Source: Daedaleopsis sinensis
Lineage: Eukaryota; Basidiomycota; Agaricomycetes; Polyporales; Polyporaceae
DNA: 64,000 nucleotides
NCBI GenBank assembly: GCA_033807695.1
Contig: CM066307.1
Location: forward strand, 558,001-622,000
Direction of reading: 5' to 3'
Of this stretch, positions 33,527 to 43,433 are shown piece after piece (the stretch's first letter is position 1; each line of letters begins with the position of its first letter). The notes below the pieces were generated by a model, which was not told the DNA's origin, did no database searches, and saw only the letters and a list, made by a program, of their open reading frames with translations. The translations under genes were made by a program, and so were the position numbers.

Positions 33527-36500
33527 TCATGTCTCGTCGTCGCGCAGCGTCGGTAGCTGCCCAAACGTCCTCCGGAAGCGGTTCGTGGCGTTGATGTATG
33601 CGAAAAGCGGGCGGAGGCCATCGTTCGAGTTGAGGAGGATCTTGAGGGTGCGGCCAGAGAAGCCGAGCGGGGCAAAATGGACCGCGCGATGGAAGGCGTA
33701 AGCGGGGCAGTGCAGAAGGAAATGGGCGACGGTCTCCGGGGCCTCCTCGCACGCTGGGCAGGTTGTCGTAAGCGATTTTCCGATCCGTTCCAAGTACGTG
33801 TAGAGCGGGATGTGCCCGGTTCTGAGCTGGAGGAGGAGGTTGGCGTGCCTGCGAGGTAGAGAGGCTGTCAGCGTGAGATACTTCTTGGACGGCAGCTTGC
33901 CGTCCACTCGCGCCATGCGGGTGCCCCGTTTTGATGCGCGCCAGCGTTCCCGGGCTATACGCTCCAGCTCCTGCGCGTAATTCTGGCGCGCTCTTGAGAT
34001 GCTGAGCGGCAGGGGCCTCCTCAGTTCGCAGGGGAGGGCCTTCGGCGGGCTCGAGCGGCCGGCGGCCGCCTCCTTCGCAGCCTCGTCCGCAGCCTCGTTT
34101 CCTCCTACATCCTCGTGCCCGGGGACCCACCGGAGCGTGAGCTTCAGACCCGGGTGCGCGGAACGCAGCTTGTTGACATAGCTGTGGAAGACGTCAGTGA
34201 GGTAGCGGCCCGGGGCCGCGGAGCGCAGCTCCGAGGCCTGGATGGCGGCTGTGTTGTCCAACGTGATTGATGCGCGTTTCATGGGCGCGCGCACCGCCAA
34301 CAGGAGGACCAGGGCGAGGACGGTAGCCACTATCTCCGCCTCGTAGACCGTGTGCCGCGTCGAGGGGCCGAGGTGGTACCGGAGCACTTTGGGACGATTG
34401 CGCCCTGGCGTGTAGAGGAGGGCCGCCGCGCCGACCCCGCCGTCGATGTCGGACCCGTCCGTGTAGACACGGTACGCCCCGCGCCTCGCCCACTTCGGGT
34501 CGTCCTTGATCGCCTTCTCGCGGTCCTTAATGACCCGGACCCGGTGCTTCGGGGTCCACCGCGGATGGAGGCGTGCTGGCTGGACGCGTTCGGTATGTTT
34601 ATAGTCGAGGAAGGGCTTGTAGGCGTCGAGAAGCTCGTGCAGGGAAGAACGATGGCGGCGGACGAGCTTCCGGCCGGCCTTCTGGACGTGAGCTGCAAGC
34701 GGGTGAGAGCGCGGGAGAGAACACAGGCGCACCGCGGCGCGGTGCGCCGACTTATCCACCAGGAGGTCGAAGGGGAGCAGGTTGGTGTGCGCTTCGAGGG
34801 CGTCCGTGGCCGTGGATCGAAGTGCGCCGGTCATCACCAGCAGTGCTTGTCTCTGCACTCGAGCGAGGCGCCGTATGTTGCCGACAGAGCCGTGCTTGCG
34901 CTTCTGGCCACCTAGCCTGCGAACCGGGGTGAGAAAGGTGTCAGATGCGTACAGCATACTCGGGACGACGACTGCCAAGTACAGCCGCCGCACGATGCCC
35001 AGGGTGAGGCCGTTACGAGTGTTCGCGAGTCGGCGCAGTAGCGCCACCCATTTTGCGCCCTTCGAGTGTGCCAGCGCGGTCTGCTCGCGGAACTTCAGAT
35101 TCTGGTCCACTAGGACCCCTAGAAAGCGGTGGTAAGCCGCAGCAGGCACTACTGTACCGTCGGACAGTCGCAGATCGGGCCCCCTCGTCTTGATGAGCGC
35201 CTTGCAGTTTACCAGACCGAACTTGTCCAGGGAGTAGGCGGAATTGTGAGTGAGGGACCAGTCGTTGCCGCCGTCGGGGCGCTCCAGGAAGTCCCTGATC
35301 TTGTGATGGCAGTCCGCAAAGGTGGTGCCGGTCGTGACGAGCGCAACGTCGTCCATCGATCCCACCGCTAGCTTGCCGCCCTTGGTCCGCGCGCTGTCTA
35401 TGAGGTCAGAGTTATAAAAAGCGTAGAGGATGACCGAGAGCGGGCAGCCTTGATCAATGCCGCTCTCGATCTCGAACAGTTCCGACTCGAAATCGTCAAA
35501 CTTCAGGCGCGTCTTCCTGCCATCCAGCTTGGCTCGCAGCCAGTCAACGTACTCCGCCGGGATCCCCCGCATTCGCAGGTTGTGGAAGAGTCGTTCGGGG
35601 ACGGCCGCCGGGAAAGCGGACTTGATGTCGAGGAACACGACCGATGCGGCTTTGCCCTGCCTCCAGGCGTCCTTGATAGTCTTCGTGACGAGGTGGATGG
35701 AGTCGGTCGTCGTGCGTCCTGCACGCCCGCCGAACTGGTAGTTGGCTAGGAGCAAGTGTCGTTCAGCTTCAAAAACTAGTACATCCGCTACGCACCGCGA
35801 GAGGATTTTCGATGCGCAGTTGAGTAGCGCGATCGGCCTCCATGCCTTGGTCACCGTGTAGTCCGACTTCCCTGGCTTCTTGAGCACAACTGTATCCGAA
35901 AGCTTCCAACGGTCGGGGTAGTACTGGAGGGCGAACGTTGCTCGGAAGAGCCGTCCCAGCACTGGAGTCAGCGTGTCGACGCAGTGCTTGTACACTTCGT
36001 TCGGGACTGTGTCGGGTCCCGGCGCCTTGAAGGAGCGGAGCGACTTGATAGCTCGTCGCACTTGCTCGTCCGTGATCGGACGGAAAGCAAACTTCGGGGG
36101 CGGGTAGGGGCCTCCCGGGACCGGCACGTTGCCCGAGGGGAGGAAGAATGAGCTGTAAAACTCCTCGCTCTTGTCAGCGTTCGAGGTGACGACCTTCTGC
36201 TGCCCGCCCTGGCCGACGACGTTGAGAGGGGGGATGCGCGAGCGCCCCCCATCCGTAGAGCCTGTCTTGAGAAAACGATTAGCGTCCCAGATCGTCCTTG
36301 CATCGACTGAGTCGATCCAGGATTTCCAGTGGTCGCCCTTCGCTGTGCGTATCGCGTCAGTATAACGATTCCGGTATCGCCTGTACTCAGCGTGCGAGGG
36401 GTGCGTGCGAGTGCCCCGGTGTTGGTGCGACACCTTCCCCAGCCTTTCCTTCTCCTTGCGCATCTTGGTCAACTCTGTCGACCACCACCGTTTCGCGAAG

Positions 36501-37450
36501 GGGGTGTCAGGAGCGAGCGGAACATGCTCCTCCACTGTGGCCTGCAGATCGGTCATGAGCCCGTCGAGAGCGTCGTCGAATCCCCGCGTCGTCGTGACGT
36601 CGCCGGCGTGGTCCCGGGCGCCCAGTTTCGACGCGAGTGTCGCCTCGAATTCAGCCCAGTCGACCTTGCGAAAGTCGCGCCGAACTCTCGGGGGAGCCTC
36701 TTCCGTCGGCAGCTCGAGCACTGTCAGGATGGGGAAGTGGTCAGTGAGTATCGGTCGTAACTCCTCGGCGACCCTGCAGGATCGCAGACTCTCCAGCAGG
36801 GCCTCCGAGCAGAATACGTTGTCGGGGCGGGTGCGGGACTTCGAGTTCATGGACTCCAGTGTCGCCAGGGTTGGAGGGAGAGCCATCTCCATACCCAGAT
36901 CGGCGACCCTGTTGATCAGCAATTCAGCACGCACCAGATTCTGCCGGAAGAAGAGCTGGTGGTTGGTAGGGTCGTCCCAGCTTGGATGGTGACGGTTGAA
37001 GTCCCCCAGCCACACGATGTGCTGCTCGCCTTCTCCTGCCGCGACCAGAGCTCGAGCTGCTCTCGTGGCCGCATGGATAGCCGTGTCCTGTGCGCCGTCC
37101 ACGTAAAGATTGAATAGGTGGACAGTCGCGCCTGCCGTCCTGATAGAGATCGCGGTGATGTCCGGGTGCGGTACACTGGCAGGAGTCCATGTGTTGGTCG
37201 AGATACGCGCGTTGATGAGGAGGACGGATCTTGCTCGCCCGGCGGTGTCTCTGTCGCGGACGGCCGGGTACACCACCCTCCAGTGCGACGTGCTGCGGGT
37301 GTTCTTGAGGTGGTCCAGGTAAGGTTCTTGAATAGCGATGATGTCGTAGTCCGTCGGGGATGCGCTGTGAAGGAGCTCCAGCTGCCCGTCGAGGGACTTG
37401 TTGATATTTTGCTGCCAGATGCGTAGTAGTGGGGCGGGCAGGGTGATTAG
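33527..37450 (-). CDS. LINE ORF2: endonuclease, reverse transcriptase, RNase H
   Basis: The open frame extends upstream at least to 37450, overlapping the ORF1 stop in the -1 frame. The endonuclease begins I-W-Q-Q-N-I-N (about 37415), then Q-E-P-Y near 37345 and W-L-G-D-F-N-R near 37015. The reverse transcriptase has A-L-L-N near 35825, D-Q-G-C-P-L near 35450 and the catalytic box S-M-D-D near 35355, where F/Y-x-D-D is usual. RNase H has Y-T-D-G-S near 34460, the Glu in Y-E-A-E-I near 34345, D-N-T-A near 34255 and G-H-E-D near 34115. A C-terminal C-x2-C-x7-H-x4-C finger is near 33765. No ATG precedes the endonuclease, so expression needs a frameshift or non-AUG restart after ORF1. Confidence 0.92.
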   Translation of the reverse strand, partial: LITLPAPLLRIWQQNINKSLDGQLELLHSASPTDYDIIAIQEPYLDHLKNTRSTSHWRVVYPAVRDRDTAGRARSVLLINARISTNTWTPASVPHPDITAISIRTAGATVHLFNLYVDGAQDTAIHAATRAARALVAAGEGEQHIVWLGDFNRHHPSWDDPTNHQLFFRQNLVRAELLINRVADLGMEMALPPTLATLESMNSKSRTRPDNVFCSEALLESLRSCRVAEELRPILTDHFPILTVLELPTEEAPPRVRRDFRKVDWAEFEATLASKLGARDHAGDVTTTRGFDDALDGLMTDLQATVEEHVPLAPDTPFAKRWWSTELTKMRKEKERLGKVSHQHRGTRTHPSHAEYRRYRNRYTDAIRTAKGDHWKSWIDSVDARTIWDANRFLKTGSTDGGRSRIPPLNVVGQGGQQKVVTSNADKSEEFYSSFFLPSGNVPVPGGPYPPPKFAFRPITDEQVRRAIKSLRSFKAPGPDTVPNEVYKHCVDTLTPVLGRLFRATFALQYYPDRWKLSDTVVLKKPGKSDYTVTKAWRPIALLNCASKILSRCVADVLVFEAERHLLLANYQFGGRAGRTTTDSIHLVTKTIKDAWRQGKAASVVFLDIKSAFPAAVPERLFHNLRMRGIPAEYVDWLRAKLDGRKTRLKFDDFESELFEIESGIDQGCPLSVILYAFYNSDLIDSARTKGGKLAVGSMDDVALVTTGTTFADCHHKIRDFLERPDGGNDWSLTHNSAYSLDKFGLVNCKALIKTRGPDLRLSDGTVVPAAAYHRFLGVLVDQNLKFREQTALAHSKGAKWVALLRRLANTRNGLTLGIVRRLYLAVVVPSMLYASDTFLTPVRRLGGQKRKHGSVGNIRRLARVQRQALLVMTGALRSTATDALEAHTNLLPFDLLVDKSAHRAAVRLCSLPRSHPLAAHVQKAGRKLVRRHRSSLHELLDAYKPFLDYKHTERVQPARLHPRWTPKHRVRVIKDREKAIKDDPKWARRGAYRVYTDGSDIDGGVGAAALLYTPGRNRPKVLRYHLGPSTRHTVYEAEIVATVLALVLLLAVRAPMKRASITLDNTAAIQASELRSAAPGRYLTDVFHSYVNKLRSAHPGLKLTLRWVPGHEDVGGNEAADEAAKEAAAGRSSPPKALPCELRRPLPLSISRARQNYAQELERIARERWRASKRGTRMARVDGKLPSKKYLTLTASLPRRHANLLLQLRTGHIPLYTYLERIGKSLTTTCPACEEAPETVAHFLLHCPAYAFHRAVHFAPLGFSGRTLKILLNSNDGLRPLFAYINATNRFRRTFGQLPTLRDDET

Positions 37451-39141
37451 TACGTGGCGGGCGGCAGGTCCCGAGGCGGGGCGCCGAAGAACGTGTCGAT
37501 GTTGGCCTGCCGTGGTCCCTGAGTTGCTGGGTCCACTGGGAATTGATGTGCTATGTGCTCCCAGAGCGACGGTGGTGGCGGAGCGCGAGCAAGGGCGTCG
37601 TCGTCGGTGATCCAGGTGGACGGGTCGTTCGTGACGAAGAATCTAAAGCCTGTGTTAGCGCGACGTGCAGCAAAATCGCGTACCTTTCTTCTATACGTGG
37701 GGCACGCGCGATCCCATGCTGCGTGTCCCTCTTCGTCACAATTCGCGCATCGGTAGAGCGCGGGGTCCTTGATCATACATTGTGGGGTGGCGTGTTGGCC
37801 GGCACAGTTCGCGCAAACTGCGTGGCGGGTGGGGCAGTCCCGCGCCAGATGGCCATTGTACCCTTGGCAGTTGAGGCAGCGGCACGGCTCTTTGATGTCG
37901 CGTCTGACGATAACCCTGCGGCCTGCAAAAGTTAGGCCCTTGAGGGCAAGGTTCGCCTGGTCGACGCTGTTGAACGTTAGCTTCAAAAAGGCAAGCCTTT
38001 GCCCAGCGTAACGCTTCGCGACGGCTCTGATCCATTCGGCCTGGACTATGGCCCCGTCGCGGAGGCCGTGGGCCTGCTCTACCTCGCGCAGCTCTTGCGC
38101 GTTGCCTGGGTCAAACTCCACTGGAACGCATTCTGCGACTAGCTGGTAAGTACGGGCGATGATTGCAGCCGCCGTGCCCATTTTGCGGGTGAAAGACGCC
38201 TTGACGTTGGGGTTGGCGAGCCATCGGGCCATGTCGCGTGTGGCGGAGGTGAGGACGAGGTCGCCGTAACGTTGAATCTTGGCGGTGTCGAAGGCGGCGT
38301 CCTTCGGCGGTGTCAGGCCTTCGCCCGCCATCATGTCTACGGCTTGTCGCGCTCGTTCCAGCGCCTCCCGGTCAGACAGCGGGTTCCCGCCCTGGTCCTT
38401 CAGTGCGACCCCGCGGACGAGGACTTGTCGTTGGAGCAGGTCCGCGAGGTCCACCGCCCGCCGTGTACGCACGGGGGCGGCGTCCAAAGTGATAGGAGGG
38501 GCAGTAACGAGGGACGTACCGTCAGTCGGCCCCGCTGCTCGTGTCTGCAGCATCTCCTCCCTTACTCCCATCAGAGCTGCCTCTGCCGCCTCGAGCTTCT
38601 CGCAGGCTTCCCGGAGCTGCCCCGTGCTTCGCTTCATCTCCTTCATTGCCTCCTCCATGCCCTCCGTCCCGGCCGCAATCTCGTTCTCGACTCTTTCCAC
38701 ATGGTCGTCCAGTCTGAGCGTTAGTTGCGACTCTATCCTCTCGGCGACTCCAGCCACCAGGTTTCCATCGAGCTTCTTGTTGAAGGCCGCCTCTGCGAGA
38801 TATGCGAAGGCGATAAGACTTTTGCGTGCCAGGTCGGCGGACGGCGCCGATAGGGCCAGGTGTAGCAGCCCCGTCGTCAGTGCCGAGCTCGAGATGGCTG
38901 CGTCGCCTTCCGGAACCAGTGTATGCTTGCGTAGAAAGGCGAGGGCCGCCTCTAGATCCGGGAGGTGTTGCTCGGCTTCACTAAACAGTTGCTGGTGCGT
39001 GAGCGTCGCTACCGTCTTTGCCTTTCTTCTCGTCGTTGCCGTAGGCGCCGTTGCGCTGGCCCCGGCGCCTGTCACTTGTCGAAGTCTCTCCGCCGCTGTT
39101 CCCGACGGCTGCGAGTGTCCGAACTGAGTCTTCCCGGTCAT
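37447..39141 (-). CDS. LINE ORF1: coiled-coil and zinc-knuckle nucleic-acid-binding protein (564 aa)
   Basis: ATG at 39141. The N-terminal third is helical with a Glu/Lys/Ala coiled coil around residues 150-195. The central part is probably an RRM-like or C-terminal domain of the Tad1 ORF1 type (inference). Three CCHC-type knuckles lie near 37885-37730 (C-L-N-C, C-A-N-C-A, C-A-N-C-D starts). It should package the LINE RNA. It ends TAC-TAA at 37447, overlapping ORF2 by a few bases. Confidence 0.88.
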   Translation of the reverse strand: MTGKTQFGHSQPSGTAAERLRQVTGAGASATAPTATTRRKAKTVATLTHQQLFSEAEQHLPDLEAALAFLRKHTLVPEGDAAISSSALTTGLLHLALSAPSADLARKSLIAFAYLAEAAFNKKLDGNLVAGVAERIESQLTLRLDDHVERVENEIAAGTEGMEEAMKEMKRSTGQLREACEKLEAAEAALMGVREEMLQTRAAGPTDGTSLVTAPPITLDAAPVRTRRAVDLADLLQRQVLVRGVALKDQGGNPLSDREALERARQAVDMMAGEGLTPPKDAAFDTAKIQRYGDLVLTSATRDMARWLANPNVKASFTRKMGTAAAIIARTYQLVAECVPVEFDPGNAQELREVEQAHGLRDGAIVQAEWIRAVAKRYAGQRLAFLKLTFNSVDQANLALKGLTFAGRRVIVRRDIKEPCRCLNCQGYNGHLARDCPTRHAVCANCAGQHATPQCMIKDPALYRCANCDEEGHAAWDRACPTYRRKVRDFAARRANTGFRFFVTNDPSTWITDDDALARAPPPPSLWEHIAHQFPVDPATQGPRQANIDTFFGAPPRDLPPATY

Positions 39142-39285
39142 AGTCGAGAAAGTGTTGCCCAGAAGTTCGTAAAGTAACTACCTAGTACCAGTTAGCCAGA
39201 AGAGTCCACACGCGACAACCTCCCCTGTAAGGTTGGAGCGTGGGAAGAAATCTGAAGGTGGTGGTAAGAGGTCAAGCAGGGTCCC

Positions 39286-39297
39286 TGCATCTGTTTT
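39286..39297. repeat. LINE target-site duplication, right (TGCATCTGTTTT)
   Basis: Matches 32883-32894 and resumes the right arm of palindrome 2. Confidence 0.8.
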
Positions 39298-39502
39298 ATT
39301 AACTGCCCTGCACCCTATTCTGACTAGTTTAATTGACTGCCCAGCACTCTTTCTCAACCGGGGTACTGGTTTAATTAACTGCCCTGCTGTCTTTTTCAAA
39401 CCAATCTAATTGACTGCCCCGCACCCTTTATCAACTAATGTACTAGCTTGAATAACTGCCCTGCACCCTTTTATGACCAGTGACTATGACACTCCATAAT
39501 TG

Positions 39503-41882
39503 CGGGGAGTGCAGCGGTGAGTCGCTTATACGCATTGTCGGCAAGCGGCTGTTCGCGACAGGCCCGTTTCCACTTCTGACAGAGTGCGTGTGCTAGGAAT
39601 CTATCAGCACTCCAAGTCCGAGCATGTAGAGGTCGGACATTACCGATCCGGGTCAATTTCATCCAGTTAGAGTCGTTCATATGATCGTCAGTGACCTCCC
39701 TCCGATGAGCGGATGACATGCCCCGAGTGCTCCCCGCGATCTCATTTAATCTAGCCCATAGAGTCTCTAATATTTCTCCGTCCTGGACGCCGATCCCACG
39801 TATGAAGTTCGCAGAGAAACGGACAAAACACTGAGGGAGGTGGCCGTGTACATGGAACTGTCCGATTCCGCAGAGGAACTTGACACCGTCCGGGATCAAG
39901 AGATACGGACTCTTGCTGAACCGCTCACGGAGGTGTGTGTAGTATTGACACATTATGTCGTAGAGGACCAGGATAATGGTGAGTCCGTTGAGATACGCCA
40001 GCACCCAGTGCAGCACATAGTCCATATTCTTTTGGCTAAGTTCCTCAGTGTGAGCGTCTCCGTGGAGGATGCGACCGAGTGACTACATACCCTTCCCCTC
40101 CGTGGAAGTCCACGCAGGCATGCGGACAAAAGAATCCGTGCCTAGAGCAGGCTGCCGCTCCGATGCCGGTGGCCTCTAGCTTGGCCCGTTCGATCTTGGA
40201 GTTCAATACCACCCTGTGGTCATTGCAAGTATTCTCCTGCGTGGAGCGGTCACCCGGAGCCAACGTAGTCACTATCTACCCTCACGTACCTCTTTGAACA
40301 CTGTAGCAGACTTCAGGTGAGCTTTGTATGGAGTGTCCGTGACCATAAACCCATGTCCATCTGCGAGGGCCACATCGTCTTCCGGGTTCTTCATACGACA
40401 ATGCTGCGTGCTGAAATTGCCGTCGAGAACGATTGAGTGTGTGTACTTCCACCTGCAGCAATGTCAGACGGAGCGGATGATCATATGGAGCAGGCTCACC
40501 CCTCTGGTTGTCCTGCCAGTTCTCCGGGAGGTTAACTCCGGGCTGAGGGCACGCCGGACAATGGACAGCCAGGTCTCCTTGCCCAGGCTCCTCGGAGCGG
40601 TGACCGTAGCCGTTCCACTTCCTTGACTTGAGATTCCGCCACTGCCTGGAGACACGGAGGAGCTCACAATACCGATCCTGTACCCTAGGTCAGCATATAA
40701 GGGAGCTCGGATAATGTCTCCAAACGCACCGGGGCCATGTGCGGAAATGCAGCATTCGTCATACGACGGAGCTTGTTAAAGTAGTTCCGTGGAGAAGTAT
40801 GAGTCTCCTTGTTGTCCAGCAAAAAGTCATCCAGCAACCGTGTAGTGAAGGCAGTACGTGGGCGGACTGAGGAGGCTGGGTACAGATTCATGCACAGAAG
40901 CTGTAGATCATCACGGGCATGGTTCGGACATCGGCAGAATACCACCGGGACCTCGTGAACACCGGTGATGTCAACAATCACCAGGCTCCGGGTGCTAGAC
41001 ATGAGCTCCGCGGAGCTCGTGACTCCTGTTACGGGTTCTCCGAAAACCGGTAGTTCTGCCAGTGGAGCGAGAGGGATGTCGTTGTCAATCTCATCAAAGA
41101 GATAGTCCATGTTTTCGTCCTTAAGTCCTTCAGGATCTTCGTCGACAAAGAACAGCTCCCGGTCTGGTTCTTCAATCTGTTCAGATCGTCCCTCGGCGTC
41201 CGGAGTGTCCCAGCGCCCCGCGGAGCTCGTCCTTTTGCTATAGATCTCCGCGGACTGCATGTACGGATGTGTTGGGCATGGCTGACCACCGTGTCCGCAA
41301 TGTATCTGCACTCCGACAGTACGCAGCCAGCTCCGGCGGAAGTGTGTACCGGTCCAGTGTTCAACCCGGTGGAACGGAAGACGGAGATGAGTAACACGGA
41401 GACAAGGGGCACAGTATGCCGGAGCGCCGATACAGTCTGTACATCGCCAGCTGGCTGTGTGTCCACACACACCGAGCTCCAAAGGAGGTAGGGTGTTTAA
41501 ACTGAGTCCGAGATAGAGGTACTCTGCACGCAGTCCGAGGAATTCACGTTGATAGTCATTCTGACTCTATGTAGCATGTGGACTGGTTGAGCTCATGTGC
41601 GGGCTTCCATATTCCCCAGCTACTGACCTTGGATTCCTTTGCGGACTCCGTAAACGTGTGCTCATTGAAACCCGTATCGATTTCCTCGGACTCCAGGGGA
41701 GTAATCGGACTGGCGCGAGACGGAGTGGCATTGGGAGTTTGCGACAACTTTGCAGGAACTGTCTTTGGCTCGGACCTCGTCCGCTTTGTCGTGATCCGTG
41801 TTCCCCGTGCGGTCTGACGGACTACTGCTGTCATCTCGTTATACTTGGATACTGGAGGAGGTACGGTACGTCCAACTGGCAT
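39503..41882 (-). pseudogene. KDZ-2: CxC2-type KDZ transposase, 3' end truncated
   Basis: The start is ATG 41882 or ATG 41834, at or just after the TET/JBP stop. Exons by eye: an N-terminal basic/Ser-Thr-rich region (to about 41560), the CxC2 cluster (about 41470-41270: C-G-H, C-T-D-C, Y-C-A-P-C, L-P-F-H-R-V), C-R-C-P-N-H, then R-Q-W-R-N-L-K (40620), D-G-N-F-S-T-Q-H (about 40410), G-I-G-A-A-A-C-S-R-H-G (about 40160), Y-D-I-M-C-Q-Y (about 39960, catalytic Asp), H-V-H-G-H and D-G-E-I-L-E-T-L-W (catalytic Glu). The frame meets palindrome 2 at 39502, so the C-terminal helical part seen in KDZ-1 is missing. Nearly identical to KDZ-1 where they overlap. Confidence 0.85.
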
Positions 41883-43253
41883 CGCGTCGGAGGGCGCACT
41901 GGTGTACAGGACAAGAGACAAGATGCCCGATAGGTGACAGGGATGCTTTACATGTACATCTAGGTAGTTTCGCCCACTCTGGTAAATCCCCCCTCTCTGG
42001 CTTCGGGATGATCCCGTCCTTCCACGGCCATGCTAAGCAGATCCGATTGGGTGGGACGGAAGGAACTCCGTGGAGCACCACGCGTGAGCTGACCATCACG
42101 AGAGAGCCGGAGTCATACGGAACACTAGCTCCGAACGTGCCCAAAGCGAGGACTGCTTTGTCTCCATAGGTTCCTACACTCAGCAAAGTGTCGAGCCAGC
42201 CCAGAAGACCGTTTTGATCACGGTGCATGATTGTCTCCCGATTGACGATCATCTGCGCCCCATGATAGAACGAGGGCCAGGCCTCGACAAATGCTCGGAG
42301 GTCTGCGTCGTTGAGATGTAGTGTCGCATGTCGTTCGCGGACGACGCGGTAGAGCTCGGGATGAAGGACTGCAATGACACCATCCATCAATGCTCCGACC
42401 TCCTTCAGTGCTTGCATCCATCGCATTGCTGCCGGAGTCTTGGTGTCCGCCAGAACAATGGGGCCTTTGGACTGACGGACGAGATAAGCTGTGTGTGTCT
42501 GCAACCAATCGAAAGACTAACCTGCCACCCGAGCTCAAACCATGCCGGTCCGAGAGTGACCTGTCCGGACTTCAAGGCTTTCCCTGGGGTGTAGTACTCG
42601 TTGGCCCGCTGCCAGTTCTTCTGAGAGCTCCGCCCTTCCGGAGTTTTCTGAATCTTGAGCTGATCTGCGATAATAGATGCGGCCTCCGTCACAGCCTTCT
42701 GAATGGGCTAGTGAGTATGCGGAGAGGTCAGCTGTATAGTGTAGCTGACCTGATGACGGACTGCAAGCAGTGATGGCAACGATACAGCCATGATCCGTCC
42801 CTCACAGTCTGTGAAGACAGCAGGCTCGGAAACCACGGGGAGCGGTCGAGTCCGGTCGAGTACAACCTCTGCCAGAACCAGAGGCTCGAATGCTCTTGTC
42901 AATTTGTCCTCTTTATCCACAGTAGCGGTGCAGGTCTTCTTGAGCTGGGATGCATACGTAGTCGCGTCTCAGCTGACGCTATCTGTAGCATAGACATCAA
43001 CAGTTGACCCATGCGGACACGGGGAAAACACGGTACAGTTGTTCCGCAAAGCTGAGACTAGTGCGCGCGCAACGGCATGACAGTCTCCCATAAGGCTTTG
43101 GCTAATACCAGATGGCGGAGCGATTTCCGAGACATCCGGAGCAGTTCGGAGTGTGCTGTCATCCTTTGTACAGTACAGACTGTGCAGTCCGACAATGAAC
43201 TTCGTGATTTCAGCACGTTTTCTGGTGTCAATTGGCGGGCAGGGGAGCGACAT
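41839..43253 (-). CDS. TET/JBP family 2-oxoglutarate/Fe(II) dioxygenase, probable 5-methylcytosine oxidase
   Basis: ATG at 43253 is followed by M-S-L-P-C-P-P-I; exons lead through L-T-R-A-F-E-P-L (about 42900) and G-P-A-W-F-E-L-G-W (about 42550) to the catalytic domain (42504-41839). H-R-D at 42225-42217 gives two iron ligands, H in V-L-H-G-V at 42072-42070 the third, and R in N-R-I-C near 42045 the 2-oxoglutarate contact, as in TET/JBP enzymes. The protein would oxidise methylated pyrimidines in nuclear DNA (family knowledge). The join near 42517-42539 needs a frame change; only a 23-nt GT...AG segment would fix it, so an indel is an alternative. Linked to KDZ-2 on the same strand. Confidence 0.82.
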
Positions 43254-43433
43254 GGGAGATGACGAGCAGGAGCATCAGCAGAATCCGGATAGCTCGACAA
43301 TGCGTGGTGTACACGAGGCTGTGATTGTGTACCACACTCCCGCTGTTCCTGATCTAAGCGGTAACGCATGTTTCAGATACTGACGCTGACCCGCTGATTC
43401 GGGTCCCCCGCACAAGTTGCAAGCACGCATTCA
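43254..43433. promoter_or_regulatory. Divergent promoter region between TET/JBP and HMG genes
   Basis: 180 bp separate the two start codons, which point away from each other. No TATA box seen on either strand; contains a GTGATTGTGTACCAC stretch near 43320. A shared bidirectional promoter is inferred from geometry. Confidence 0.4.

Larger units (their letters stand above)
32895..39285 (-). mobile_element. Non-LTR retrotransposon (LINE, Tad1-like), 6.4 kb, apparently full length
   Basis: Minus-strand element with a 144-nt 5' leader, ORF1 (39141-37447), ORF2 (to 33527), a 3' region of about 630 nt, and a tail of AAAC/AAAAA repeats at 32895-32905. Flanked by a 12-bp duplication and inserted in the right arm of palindrome 2. 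No internal stops in either ORF, so it may be young and competent. EN-RT-RNase H plus CCHC ORF1 fits the Tad1 group of fungi. Confidence 0.92.
31029..39502. mobile_element. Giant palindromic element 2 (about 2.07 kb without the inserted LINE)
   Basis: The left arm 31029-31986 (958 bp) is the reverse complement of 32142-32894 plus 39298-39502 (753 + 205 = 958 bp). A 155-bp loop (31987-32141) lies between. Sampled segments are identical between the arms. The ends read CAATTATGG and CCATAATTG; AATT may itself be a palindromic 4-bp target duplication. No transposase inside. The right flank is KDZ-2, cut at this exact border; the left flank is unrelated to KDZ. The arms carry many copies of a unit like GGTGC(T/A)GGGCAGTTAATTAA. 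Class unknown; equal arm length implies recent formation or homogenisation. Confidence 0.85.
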
